A stretch of 64,000 nucleotides of DNA, from NCBI GenBank assembly GCA_009599575.1, contig VWND01000024.1, positions 62,001-126,000 on the forward strand, read 5' to 3'. The translations under genes were made by a program, and so were the position numbers. The DNA is from Blumeriella jaapii (taxonomy: Eukaryota > Ascomycota > Leotiomycetes > Helotiales > Drepanopezizaceae). Below, in pieces: positions 10,039 through 20,232 of this stretch. Position 1 is the first letter of the stretch; each line of letters starts with the position of its first letter. The notes beneath the pieces were generated by a model. That model was not told where the DNA came from. It did not search any database and saw only the letters and a program-made list of their open reading frames with translations.

Positions 10039-11117
10039 TCACGCGTCCGTCATCCTCTCAGAGGCTCGCTCGACCGCCTTCTGTCCCCGTAACACCGTCA
10101 CCGCCTCGACGGTGATGGTTCGAGAGCTATGAAGATCGGAGTAGAGCCTCTGCAGGTCGTACTCCGTGGTGGAGACGCGGGCGCTGTAACAATGCCGATC
10201 AGCTGCGTCAAATGTGCTTGCCCACAACACGATCGATCCTTCAGGCTTCGAGATATTCTGCCTCTTCCGAATCAGGCCTCCCGGATCCCCAAAAGCAACC
10301 GATACGAATTCCAGGCTCTTCATCAGCAACATCATGGCCGTGAGCGAGATCCTCTTCGACACCAGACCCCGGAGGGTGGAGGGGTGGATGTAATCCATGT
10401 GGTATGCCAATTTCTTGACTTGCTGGAAGAGCTGCACCTGTGCTGGCGGCAGAGCTGTCTCGAAGCCCCTCATGGAGTCGGCGCCCATGGTGCTCGTCAT
10501 GTAGAGGGTGTCCACCAGCGGATTGAAGTAGGTCACGGGGAAGCTGCCGAGGACCTCTCGACGCGCTTGCTGATACGCCGCGTGCTCGCGGTATAGGGAG
10601 GTTCGGAACCATCTCCCTCCCAGCGATTGAACGGTCTCACCGGAAGATGTCCTGCCCGCTCGGGGGCGCACAGTGCCCACGTATCCTCCGAGATGTAGTC
10701 CGGTCGCGCGGCTGCGTAGGGGACGTTCGACGCGTACCGCGGCGCGAGCGGGAACCACGACTTCAAGTACATTGCGCGCGAGGTTGCGCAGGCCGAGAGA
10801 AGTGCGCACCGCTCGTTGCTCTCGCTCGGGCAGAACCACGCTTTCAACGTTGAACACCACTCAATCTCCACGACGCTGCCGTGGCGGGGAAGCGCGAATT
10901 GCCATACCGTCAATTGGAGCTCGCGCGGCAGCTCCGGGAATCTGGGAAATGTCGTCGCGATCACGACATCTGCTGCGCTCGACATAGCGAGGGCTGGGGC
11001 TCGGGATGGCGGCGTATGATCTGTGGGGGAGGCATGTGGTTCGTCCAGGGTGAGCTTCGACATAAGCATAGAGTCTTCGCTCGACATCGTTGGGCCGAAT
11101 GGAAATCCGAAGCTCAC
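10039..11117 (-). CDS. 2EXR domain-containing protein
   Basis: Two exons: 10641-11117 (159 codons, first ATG at 11117; other Met codons follow closely) and 10039-10569 (stop at its end). The 71-bp intron 10570-10640 (GTGAGA..CAG) keeps the frame, giving about 335 residues. The first exon carries the family signature FPRFPELPRELQLTVWQFAL at about residue 57. The middle has LLSACATSRAMYLKSWFPL, and exon 2 has the typical FNPLVDTLYM. 2EXR proteins are expanded in filamentous ascomycetes and their function is unknown. Without the intron the two halves look like a frameshifted pair, but the splice signals explain this fully. It is a single gene flanked by repeat-rich spacers. Confidence 0.8.
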
Positions 11118-11671
11118 AGGCGATTCCGTGCGTCTCTGATGCCCGTCTGACGATGTTGAAATAACGAAGGTGGTGAGGTGCTAAGGGTTAAAAGGTGGTG
11201 AAAGATGTCCCTGATGTGTCGCCGTCGCGGCTGTAAATAGTTGCAGATCACGTGTCGTTGCTAGCGTGGAGGGAAACCCGAAACGGCAGTTGCGGACCGA
11301 ATTCTGCCCTTGGACAGTCAGTCGCGATGGATGCGACGGCGTTGATTGTGTCTCCGGCACGACGTGTGTCCTAGAACCAGTTCGATGACTAAGCTGCATC
11401 GTTGGGTTGTGGCTCAAGATGATTGCCCCGACTCACTGAACATGCCTCATCCCCGACCAGAATCGTGCTTGTGCGGGCAGGTCGGTTGGGATGTCGGTCA
11501 CGTGTTACCCGTAGATGCGAAGGCCCCGGATAGCATCAGAAGTACAGTACAGTACATTACACAGTATTTACTCACAGCCACAGCACGTACTCACAGCCTG
11601 CGTCTGCAACCGAGAATAGCGTCTGTGGGAGTACCTCAGTAAGGGTCCCGTGAGAGTCAGCTGATGTTCAG

Positions 11672-11814
11672 CTCACGTGGGGTGCACCAGCGGGCGCGCA
11701 CCACTACCCATACATCCATCCGTCCTCGCACAGCCCGTACAGTAGAAGGACATACAGATTTCAAGCCGTGATTCGAGACTCCTCTTTCCTGTGTCGCCAA
11801 CCTGTGATACCAAC
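11672..11814 (+). repeat. LTR-like dispersed repeat, copy 1
   Basis: About 140 bp clearly homologous to 54352-54490. Shared blocks are AGCGGGCGCGCA, GACATACAGATTYCAA-like and TCAACCTGTGATACCAAC-like. The end TGTGATACCAAC is the reverse complement of the first bases of the outer copia LTR (TGTTGGTATCACA), so it may be a solo LTR of a related copia family. No target duplication was found. Confidence 0.55.
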
Positions 11815-12014
11815 CGCTTCTTCCGGAGACCAGATTGCCGCCAAAGACGGTCGCGTGGCACTGGACTTGTTGTGCGACCTGTCTCCCTCCCCCCGTGCGA
11901 CGGAGAGCGAAAAGCGAAGGACCGGTGAGGTACTGTACTGTATCTTCTCGCTTAGCGAAGGAGGCAGGACGCGAGTCATTGGAATGCCACTTGGCCTTGC
12001 GGAGGGTCACCCTG

Positions 12015-12478
12015 GACGTTCGTTATGTTGTAAATCTGAGCGATTCCAAGAACACGTTTTTTGTTCTTGGAGTCCCCGTGTAATGGCCAGTTAGCCTTGC
12101 TCTCCTATCTTGACGTTCGTCATGTTGTGAATCTGAGCGATTCCAAGAACACGTTTTTTGTTCTTGGAATCCCCGTGCAATGGCCAGTTAGCCTTGCTCT
12201 CCTATTTTGACATCTGTTATATTATGAATCCGAGCGACTCCAAGAACACGTTGCTGAAATCCCCGTGCAATGGCCAGTTAGCTTTGCTCTTTTATCTTGA
12301 CGTTCGTTATGTTGCGAATCCGAGCGACTCCAAGAACACGTTGCTGAAATCCCCGAGCAATCGACAATTGGCCTTGCTCTCCTATTTTGACGTTCGTTAT
12401 GTTGCGAATCCGAGCGACTCCAAAAACACGTTGCTGAAATCCCCGTGCAATGGCCAGTTAGGCTTCCTCTCCTATCTT
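12015..12478. repeat. Five-copy tandem array with 97-bp and 90-bp units
   Basis: Units start with GACGTTCGTTATGTTG-like sequence at 12015, 12112, 12209, 12299 and 12389, so the periods are 97, 97, 90, 90, 90. The 97-bp units contain the inverted repeat CCAAGAAC-ACGTTTTTT-GTTCTTGG. In the 90-bp units this is shortened to CCAAGAACACGTTGCTGAA. The 90-bp units stay in frame on the plus strand, giving a 30-residue repeat (NPSDSKNTLLKSPCNGQLAL). No start or gene context makes that a convincing protein. Confidence 0.85.
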
Positions 12479-12479
12479 G

Positions 12480-14005
12480 CCATCCTCGCCGCATCGACCC
12501 CCCGAGCGTTTCCTCTCTCCACGTACCCCCGCCCCTGACGACGGCCGCAAGAACGGCACCCCCCAATACGTACAGTACAGTACATACCAGCGGTGTCACG
12601 CTCCGCCCGTGACCGGCACCGCAACCCCCGTCCTGAAGTCGGCATGCTGCACGGCACGGGGGGGACCGTCCTGTGCCGTGTTTACCATGGCTGGTGATAA
12701 GCGAACGCGGTGGCTCCGAAACGGCGAGCCGAGTTCCCCCGGGGGCGGCGGGTCCGCACCACGCCGTCCCGCCCTTCGGAGCCACGAACCGCGCTCCGCC
12801 CATTCGGCGTCCGCGGCATCGGTCGCCATGCGCGAGCCGCCGGCGATGCGTGGATCACGGGGAGGGGGCCGCCGCCGCGGGAGAGGCGCGCGTCCGCCGT
12901 TCGGGGCCGTCGCGTACGACGTGACGTCGCGCTCGGCCACTCCCACCGCCTCGCCAGGCCGACTGGCGTCGTCGATCCGGGGGGTCTGATTCTTTAGCAC
13001 GACGACCACGGCTTCAGTTGCCCCCCCCCGCCCGATGCGTTCGATTGGTGCGCGGCGTCGCACCTCCCCATGACGCCGCGGAGCCGTTTCGATGCGCGCC
13101 AGAAGACACGCCAGCGAGAGCGCAGACGGGAGATGTCGAGCCGCGTCACCGAGGGGCTGCGTCGACTCTTCCGCCCGCTGGCCGGGGAGCTGACATGGCC
13201 GCGCCGTGCGGCGGCGGAGGAGGAGGGAGGAGCTTGCAGAAGGCAGAAGGCAGAATGCAGGTGCAAGGAGGGGCGAGGGGCGCAGGGCGCAGGGCGCAGG
13301 GCGCGCGGAGACGGCGACCAAGTGCTCACGTCTTTGCTCCATCGTCAGGACGGTCCGGTACTGTAACGGGACGGGACGGTTGCGGTCTGTCGGGTTGCGG
13401 CACGTAGGGTCACGGTATGCACGGTTACGGTATAGAGGGTGACGATATGCACAGCTACGGTCTGTAGGGTTACGGTTTGTCCGGTTACGGTATACGGTGC
13501 TTGCCATAGCGATCCCGAGACAGACGCGACATGGTGCGGTTCTTAGACCGGTTTAGTAATCGTGGCGCGGGCTGATCGTTTCTGGATGCAACGACCACTA
13601 GCTCTGTTGACTTACTTCCCCTGCTAGCCGAGCTCTGATTGACGAGCACTTGTGCCTTGCCACACCCCCCCCGCGCCGCGCTTCCTCATTTCCCCTTCTC
13701 CTGGATGGCTCTTGGATCGCTCTGGATCGCTCTGGGATCGCTCTGGGATCGCTCTGGGAGAGAGCGGGTCGAAGGGTCGAAGGGTCGAAGGGTCGAGGGG
13801 TCGAGGGCGTCGAGGGCCAGCGCTCGCATCAAAAGCGCCGCTCGTCGCTCCTCTCACGCCGTGCCGGTTTCTCTCCTTTCCCTCCCCCTCGAACTCCTAT
13901 CTTCGCTGCGCGACGAGCCATCATTGTTATCCCGCGAGACTGGAGCAGACGGCTGTGAGGCCATTCCATCTGCGCTCGCATGCCATTCTCCAGACACCTC
14001 CCACC
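12480..14005. other. GC-rich spacer upstream of the rhodopsin-like gene
   Basis: Contains ACGTACAGTACAGTACATAC (12567), a degenerate GGTTACGGTAT array (about 13365-13500) and GATCGCTCTGG/GGTCGAAG tandem repeats (about 13715-13805). The long minus-strand frame across 12.6-13.5 kb translates the repeats (Arg/Asn/Tyr-rich start) and has no recognisable domain. Confidence 0.5.
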
Positions 14006-15468
14006 ATGTCGCCCCATTACGATGGGGTCACTCGCGGCGCCCAGGTCTGTCCCCCCCCCCCTCCTCCTCACGATTCTGCGGCGAGGCGATGGAAGCTGAC
14101 ACGCGCCGCAGGTCACAGGCGTGGCCGTCTGCTCGCTGTGTTTGACGTGGATCTCCTTCTCCCTGCGCTTCTACGTCCGCTTGGCCATCGTGAGGTTCGT
14201 GGGCAGAGAGGACGGCTTGACCATTGCGGCCATGGTACTACCGACGCGGCACCCACAACGCGCGAGGGCGGGCGCTGATGCATCCAGATCATCTTCACCA
14301 TCTTCTGCGCCCTCTGTCTGCGCGCGACGGTCTATGGGCTCGGGGCACACGTGGACGCCATTCGCGACGCCTCGCTGGAAACCGGCTTCAAGGTGCGCGT
14401 CCCAGGCTCGCGGAGGGAGACCTCATCGCTGACCGGCGGCAGATTGTCTTCATCGGCGAGCTGCTCTACGTGCTGACGACCACGGTCACGAAGATGGCCA
14501 TCGCCGCCTACTTCCTGCGTCTCTCCAGCCGGGTCTACCAACGCCGGACCGTCTACCTCACGCTCGCCGTCGTCCTGAGCTTCAGCACGGCCTACTTCTT
14601 CTTCCTCATCTTCCAGTGCGGACCCATCAGCTACCTCTGGGAGCAGTACCACGCGAGCCCGGAGCTCGACGGCCACTGCGTGAGCAGCACGGCCTTCGCC
14701 GCCATCACCTACGCCCACTGCGCCATGTCGGCCGTCACGGACTGGGTCTTTGGGATCCTGCCCATCTTCTTCGTCTGGAAGATGCAGATGGACCCGCGCA
14801 CCAAGTTCTCCATCATCCTCATCCTCTCGCTCGGATTCTTGTAAGCGCGCGCCACCCCCCCTTCTTTGCTGCTCCACCCGCTGAGACCCGGCAGTGCGAG
14901 CACGGCGACCATCGTCCGCATCGTGTACATCGCGCGCCTCACGCACACGGCCGACTACGCCTGGGACGGCATCAGCCTCGTCAAGTGGTCCATGGTCGAG
15001 CCCGCCATGGCCATCACGGCCATGAACATCGCGACGCTGCGCCCGCTCTTCCGGCACTGCTTCCGCTACGCCGCGAAACGCTTCGAATCCACCACCGACG
15101 TCGACGACGACGCCGCCGCCGCCCGCGCCTCCGACCTCGGCCCCGACTACAAGCGGGAGCACTCCGTCTCGGCCCAGGAGCTCAGCGCCGAGTTCGCCAA
15201 CCTGCTCGGCCTGAGCCGGGTCGGCGTCACGACCAACATCTCGGCCGGGCGGCGCGAGCCGTCGCGCCGGCCCTGGCGCCGCCGCAGCCGCAGCCGCAGC
15301 CGGAGCAGCAGCGCGCACGCGTGGGCGAGCCAGTCGAGCCAGAGCAGCCAGACGGCGCTCCGGGTCGAGCGCAGCCCCGGCCCGTCGCGGCGGGAGCTGA
15401 GTCGCGGCGCCGTCAACTGGGACGAGGGCATCAAGACGACGACGGTCATCACGAGCCATGTCCAGTAG
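14006..15468 (+). CDS. Fungal rhodopsin-like (Fung_rhodopsin/SAT4-type) 7-TM protein
   Basis: Five exons: 14006-14044, 14112-14234, 14288-14392, 14443-14840 and 14895-15468. All introns are GT..AG (67, 53, 50, 54 bp), with CTGAC branch words in several, giving about 412 residues. The protein begins MSPHYDGVTRGAQVTGVAVC. Membrane segments appear near VAVCSLCLTWISFSLRFYV, IIFTIFCALCLRATVYGLGA, IVFIGELLYVLTTTVTKMAI, VYLTLAVVLSFSTAYFFFLI, AFAAITYAHCAMSAVTDWVF and KFSIILILSLGFFASTATIV. Family-type features are FIGELLYVLTTTVTKMAI, the CGPISYLWEQY loop, DWVFGILPIFFVWKMQM and MVEPAMAITAMNIATLRPLF. The cytosolic tail is Arg/Ser-rich. This large Pezizomycotina family consists of putative plasma-membrane receptors of mostly unknown ligand. 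Confidence 0.88.
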
Positions 15469-15730
15469 ACGTAGACGGGTGGCGTTCCCTTCGGCCTTCG
15501 GGCCTTGTATAACAACCGGTGGTGATGGCTTTGTGGCGTTGGGGCGTGGGTTGGTGATATGGTATCGGCGTTGGTGGATTGGGCTCGGGCTCGGGCTCGT
15601 GGATGAGATGGAGAGGAGAGGAGAGGGTTGGTGAGATTGGACGTCCTCGGACTTGGATGAGTGAATGAGTGAATGATTGAATGATGAATGAATGAATACC
15701 CATCCTTCCATACTCGTATTGCACATGGCT

Positions 15731-15928
15731 TTTTTTTTTTTCTTTCTTTCTTTTCCTTTCTCTACTCTTCTCTTTTCTTCTCTTCTCTCCTCTCCTCTCC
15801 TCTCCTCTCCTCTCCTCCCCTCTCCCCTCTCCTCCCCTCTCCTCCCCCCCTCCCCTCCCTCCCCTTCTCTCCTCTCCTCCCCTTCTCTCCCCTCTTCCTC
15901 TTCCTCCTTTTCCTTTTTCTTTTTTTCC
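15731..15928. repeat. Pyrimidine-rich (CTCTC)n microsatellite
   Basis: TTTTTCTTTC passes into TCTCCTCTCCTCTCC runs and then CCCCTCTCC runs. It lies 260-460 bp downstream of the rhodopsin-like gene stop. Confidence 0.9.
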
Positions 15929-15943
15929 CACCCGCACAAACAA

Positions 15944-16012
15944 CAGCAATTTATCAACAGCAACTTATCAACAGCAACTTATCAACAGCAACTTATCAAC
16001 AGCAGAAACAGC
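15944..16012. repeat. 16-bp tandem repeat (CAGCAACTTATCAACA)
   Basis: About four near-identical 16-bp copies. Confidence 0.85.
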
Positions 16013-16092
16013 AGCTTCAAATGCAGGACTACAGATTGGGTTGATAGACCGGTATTTGAAAGTAAAGTAAAATAAAATAAAAACGAGATATA

Positions 16093-16685
16093 CAGTGGGT
16101 GGACACATGAATGTGCGCGTCAGTAAATAGTCGTTACTCCAACAAAATTCTTTTACTTTTACAACTTCATAACTCCACCATTAATTAATCGATTTTAATT
16201 ACAAATAGCTTAAATTAAAGCTGAGAATCGAAGGAATATTTGATTTCAACCAGTATTTAGTACACCACCCATTTGCAGCCTTAACAGCGTTTATCCTCTT
16301 TTGCATCCCTTTCGCTAGTTTATTTAACAACTGATCTTCCAAGAGCTTTAACGCTTTTTACGCAGTTTTTATTAAAAATCGTTGTATTATATTATTGTTT
16401 TTTATAACTATTAGCTTTAATTTAAATTTAAAAAAAGTTGTCTTAAGCATTTTTTAAAGATTTTCGATCGGATTAAAATCCGGTAAAAAAGCATTAATTT
16501 CAGACTTATATTACGAAACTATAGCTGAATAAAAAGTGCTTTATAGATTAGAGTATTATCTTATATATAAATGCTATTATCGTAAAAGTTTGTAAAAATG
16601 AATTTGTTAAAAACGTCGAGAAATATAGCGGTTGTAATAAGTAACCGTCCGATTCACACGCGCATATTCATGTGTCCACGTACTG
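16093..16685 (-). mobile_element. Deleted Tc1/mariner-type element
   Basis: 593 bp bounded by imperfect inverted repeats. The left begins CAGTGGGTGGACACATGAAT and the reverse complement of the right begins CAGTACGTGGACACATGAAT, with similarity reaching about 45 bp. A TA duplication lies on both sides (16091-16092 and 16686-16687). TA target and CAGT ends are standard for Tc1/mariner. A full element would be near 1.8-2 kb, so most of the transposase N-terminus is deleted. AT-rich with TAA/TAG in place of Trp codons, which fits RIP decay. Confidence 0.8.
16150..16500 (-). pseudogene. C-terminal remnant of a Tc1/mariner DDE transposase
   Basis: The minus strand reads FLPDFNPIENL, a stop where Trp is expected, then KMLK. 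This is the family's PDLNPIENxW box around the last catalytic acidic residue. Further on come LLEDQLLNKLAKGMQKRINA and AANGWCTKYW, typical of the transposase tail. Two in-frame stops are seen. It has no start and cannot encode an active enzyme. Confidence 0.75.
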
Positions 16686-18929
16686 TATGTTATACACAGT
16701 ATAATACAGTATAGTACAATACAGTACAGGAGGAGTTTGATTTCTTGGGTTGTATGTACAGTATGGACAGTAGAGAGAGGGAGGGAGGGGGGGTGGGTAA
16801 CGAGGAAGGACGCTTGAAACCCTCGAGATGCAATACTTTATTTCTTTCTTTCTTTCTTTCTCTTTTGTGTAATTGATGCCTTTTTTTTGGTAAGGGTGGA
16901 GGAGGAGTGAGTGGTATGTGGTAGGTAAGGTAGGTAAGGTAAGGTAGGTATGTTTATATACTTACCTTGGGAATGCCAAATAAGAGGCGTGGAAGAGAAA
17001 AGGGAAGTGAAGCGGGGGGCGGGGGGGGGGATGGAAGGAAGGAAGAAACGGAAAGGCGAAATAAGCGAATCGGTAACCTAATGTACAACCAAAGTAATCT
17101 GTGACAAAAGTCAACATACGACAAGAGATAATAATTAATAGCGATATCTGCGGATTTACTTGCCAACATAGTTCTCAAACACCAATCTACGTTTCAAGCC
17201 TAGCAAAGTCGGAAAACAGAATAGCTACAGTATTCCGGATTTTCTTAACATGGCTGGCTCTTTTTGATAGAGTGCAGAAACGAGAGGCGATTTATATATG
17301 TAGAAGGAATAGACAAGCTAAGAAAGGGTGGATAGAACGGAAAGGAGAGGATACGTTCAAGTGGGTAAGTGAATTTGAGATGAATAAATGACTGGCTAGA
17401 GTTGATAACGTGGTGTTTTGTATATGTATTGGAATTTTTGTGGTATGCGATTTTGCGACGGATGATCAATTGCCGTTTCGAAATCAATGCGTGTGAGGTA
17501 GATAGAATAGTAACAGTGGTAGTGACAGCGATGATGCGATCGATAGCAATAAAGCCAATCCGTTTTTGGTTCTTGAGTTTTTGTGAAATTGAAAATAGGA
17601 TTGTAGATTCCGTACGGCATGGAAGATGGAAGAGATGAAATGTGATGTGGGATATGGGATATGGGATACAAAGGGAGGCGTGCTGACTAATCTCATCCAT
17701 GTACTGTATTGTACCTGCTTATGGGTGTCTCGTGGTGATCAAATTTGGAGCATTGAACAGGTGGGCTTATATATTGACATTTGGACAGGGCCGAGGGTAT
17801 CGAGGAGGGCAAGTGAGTGAGTGAATCAGGGTGTGAAAAGATGCTCGACCTGGGTTATGGTTTGGTTTGGCACGGTACAGTGGAGTAGGGCTTGGTACGA
17901 TCGATTGAACGGTTATAGGCCAATAGGTTAGTAGACGACGGCGACAGGAAGGTGACAGTAACGATGACAGCGACAATAACAGCGGGACCACACATGCTGG
18001 ATCGTTGAAGGATGGGAGCTGGAAAAGTGAAAACGGTACCCGAGCGTTGGTACGTTATGGAATGGAATGGAAAATGCAGAGATGAGGAGATGAGGATAAC
18101 AAAACGTTCGGACTGGTTTGTTGTTGAGATCAAGAATAGATGCTCTGATACATTCGATTCCCTTTGGTTTCGGATTTGCGAGGCCGAAGAACGTGCTTAT
18201 TACACGTGTGAAAAGCATTACAAACATGCTGGATTTCAGTGGAAGCGCCAAGCGAATCCCTATTGCCTTTGACTCGGGTATGCCTTGACTTATTCTACTT
18301 ACCACAAGCAAAAGCCCACATAGAGACTTGGACGGATCAACATTCATAGGACAGAGACAGTTACACAGAAACCGCGTTTCGAGGTGAATGCGGCTGTCAC
18401 GCACCAAGGCTTGTCCTTATCTAAAAACGAAGACCGGATCATACTGTACCTTGACTTGGGGTATTCCGTTCTCGAACCTCAAGTGGGATCGCCACGCAAT
18501 AGTAAGCAACAAGCGAGTAAGTAACAGCGACAGCAATAGCAACTATGATAGTGACGGATGCCAAATAACTGGGTAGTCAATCGGATGTTCAGATGGTGGA
18601 AATAAAGTTCCGGGTTTGGTACCGCGTATTATGCAAGCGACCCAAAAAGGGCCGACATGAGTGCAGTGCGAGAAAGGTGCGGTGACTGTTCTCTGATCGA
18701 GCTCGCCCTAGAATTGGTGAGTGGAGGTTTAATCCATGTGTGTAGATTTGAAATGACGAAGAGGTGCTTATATGCATATGGAAGAGAGCTAATCGAAGAG
18801 AGGCGAGGGGGCAGAGGGGACGAGGCGCGTGGAGCGAAGACGGATGCGGAAGGAAGCTCGGTTGGACGAAAAGGGTTTTTGGTTTCGTATTAAAGATGGA
18901 AAGTGTTACACAGTACAAGTTATGCATCA

Positions 18930-19090
18930 AGCATCCTTTAATACAACGGAAGGAACATGATAACGAAATGACTACAAGTCATTAACGTTATTAGTGATAT
19001 TTGAAGGCTCGCACTTTCCATAGTATTAGAATGTCCATAATTATAGAAACCGCCTTTAGGGCACAAAGAATCGATCATCTTTGACTTTAC
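18930..19090. repeat. Diverged direct duplication, copy 1
   Basis: Shares GGAAGGAACATGATAACGAA, CATTAACGTTATTA, CTTTCCATAGTATTAGA and GCATCTTTGACT-like blocks with 19165-19325, offset about 232 bp. Function unknown. Confidence 0.6.
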
Positions 19091-19164
19091 ACTTCTCCCA
19101 AAACAGAAAGGACACAGTCGGCAAAAGCACCATGTTACCGAAACATTAGGTATATATTAAATAT

Positions 19165-19325
19165 CCTTCAAGCGCAAAGGAAGGAATACGATAACGAGAT
19201 GATAGTAAATCATCAACGTTATTATTTATATCTGAAGGATCGCGCCTTCCATAGTATTAGACCATTGATAATGAACAGAACCAGCCTCGGGGCATAGAAA
19301 TAAGGCATCTTTGACTACAACTACT
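19165..19325. repeat. Diverged direct duplication, copy 2
   Basis: Second copy of the 18930-19090 unit. Many differences are transitions, consistent with an old RIP-affected duplication. Confidence 0.6.
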
Positions 19326-19995
19326 CCCCTCAGCAGACCAGTCCCACGAATCACGCGTTTGATTTTATCGAGGAAGAACTCAGCTTCAGACACCGAAAAC
19401 GAGTTATTGAGAAGGTCAGCAAGGATATGGCAAATGCAATTTTTTTGCACAATTGTATGATAAGCAGATAGGAAGACAAATTGATCAAGAGCGAGTAAGT
19501 GACAGTTATAGCGATGTCGACAGCGAAAATACAAGTGCGGAATTATCAAAACTTCGATCGGGTTTTAAGAATGAAAGCAACATTTAAGATTCTTTATTTA
19601 TCAATATGGACCGGAAAACGTGGAGAAGTACAACGTAAATGCCCTCCCTAATAGTTGGTATTACCCGTAGCTCGTTTTCTCCGATATTAAGATCATTTTC
19701 TATTCATCAAGTGCAAAAGGGATGAGAGACTTGTTTTTATACAAATGAGAAGAAAACAAACGAAACATATTGAATGACTGCATCTGAGTGAGTCTGAACG
19801 AGGAAGGAAGCCTCGATCCGAGTTAATAACAACTGGGTTCATAGGCTTTGAATTTCAACCGGGGAGCTGCTCCTAGATTCAAACGACCCAGAATACAGTT
19901 TGAGCATGATCGCATGTGAACAGCCCCCGCTGTTGTGGATGATGTGAAGTGTAGTGATGAATGCTTTCTTTCTTGTTGTGTTCGATACTTTCATA

Positions 19996-20232
19996 TGTTG
20001 GTAATGGATAGCTTCTTATCCAGATCGTTTGCGGTTGTAAAAACTAGCCTCCTGGGTACCTCCTCTGCCGTGGTTGTGGTTCCTCTCTTTTCTAAGAGCG
20101 CATGCGGGATCTTGTCGGGTGTCTTAGGTGACGTAGCCGTTCTCTCTTCTACCTCTTCTTCTATTGTTTCACATTGCGAAGACTTTGCCTCTCTCCAGAT
20201 CGTTTCTGCTTCGTGTTTTCCTTACTATTTAG
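19996..20232 (-). pseudogene. Possible exon remnant, unknown protein
   Basis: Minus-strand frame without ATG, open for about 75 codons and ending in TGA: EAETIWREAKSSQCETIEEE, then PHALLEKRGTTTTAEEVPRR. The hydrophilic composition looks more protein-like than the opposite strand. No family recognised. It could equally be a chance open frame. Confidence 0.2.

Noticed and set aside
10533..10860. Frameshift in the 2EXR gene
   Set aside because: A 71-bp GTGAGA..CAG intron at 10570-10640 restores the frame exactly, so no frameshift is needed.
12015..12478. CRISPR array
   Set aside because: Units are contiguous 90-97 bp tandem copies without unique spacers, in a fungal nuclear context.
12596..13507. 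303-codon minus-strand frame in the spacer before the rhodopsin-like gene
   Set aside because: Its start translates a GGTTACGGTAT tandem repeat and the rest is low-complexity Arg/Pro/Ala. No splice logic or domain.
14332..15963. 543-codon minus-strand frame
   Set aside because: Antisense to the rhodopsin-like gene and a CT microsatellite (poly Glu/Arg/Gly).
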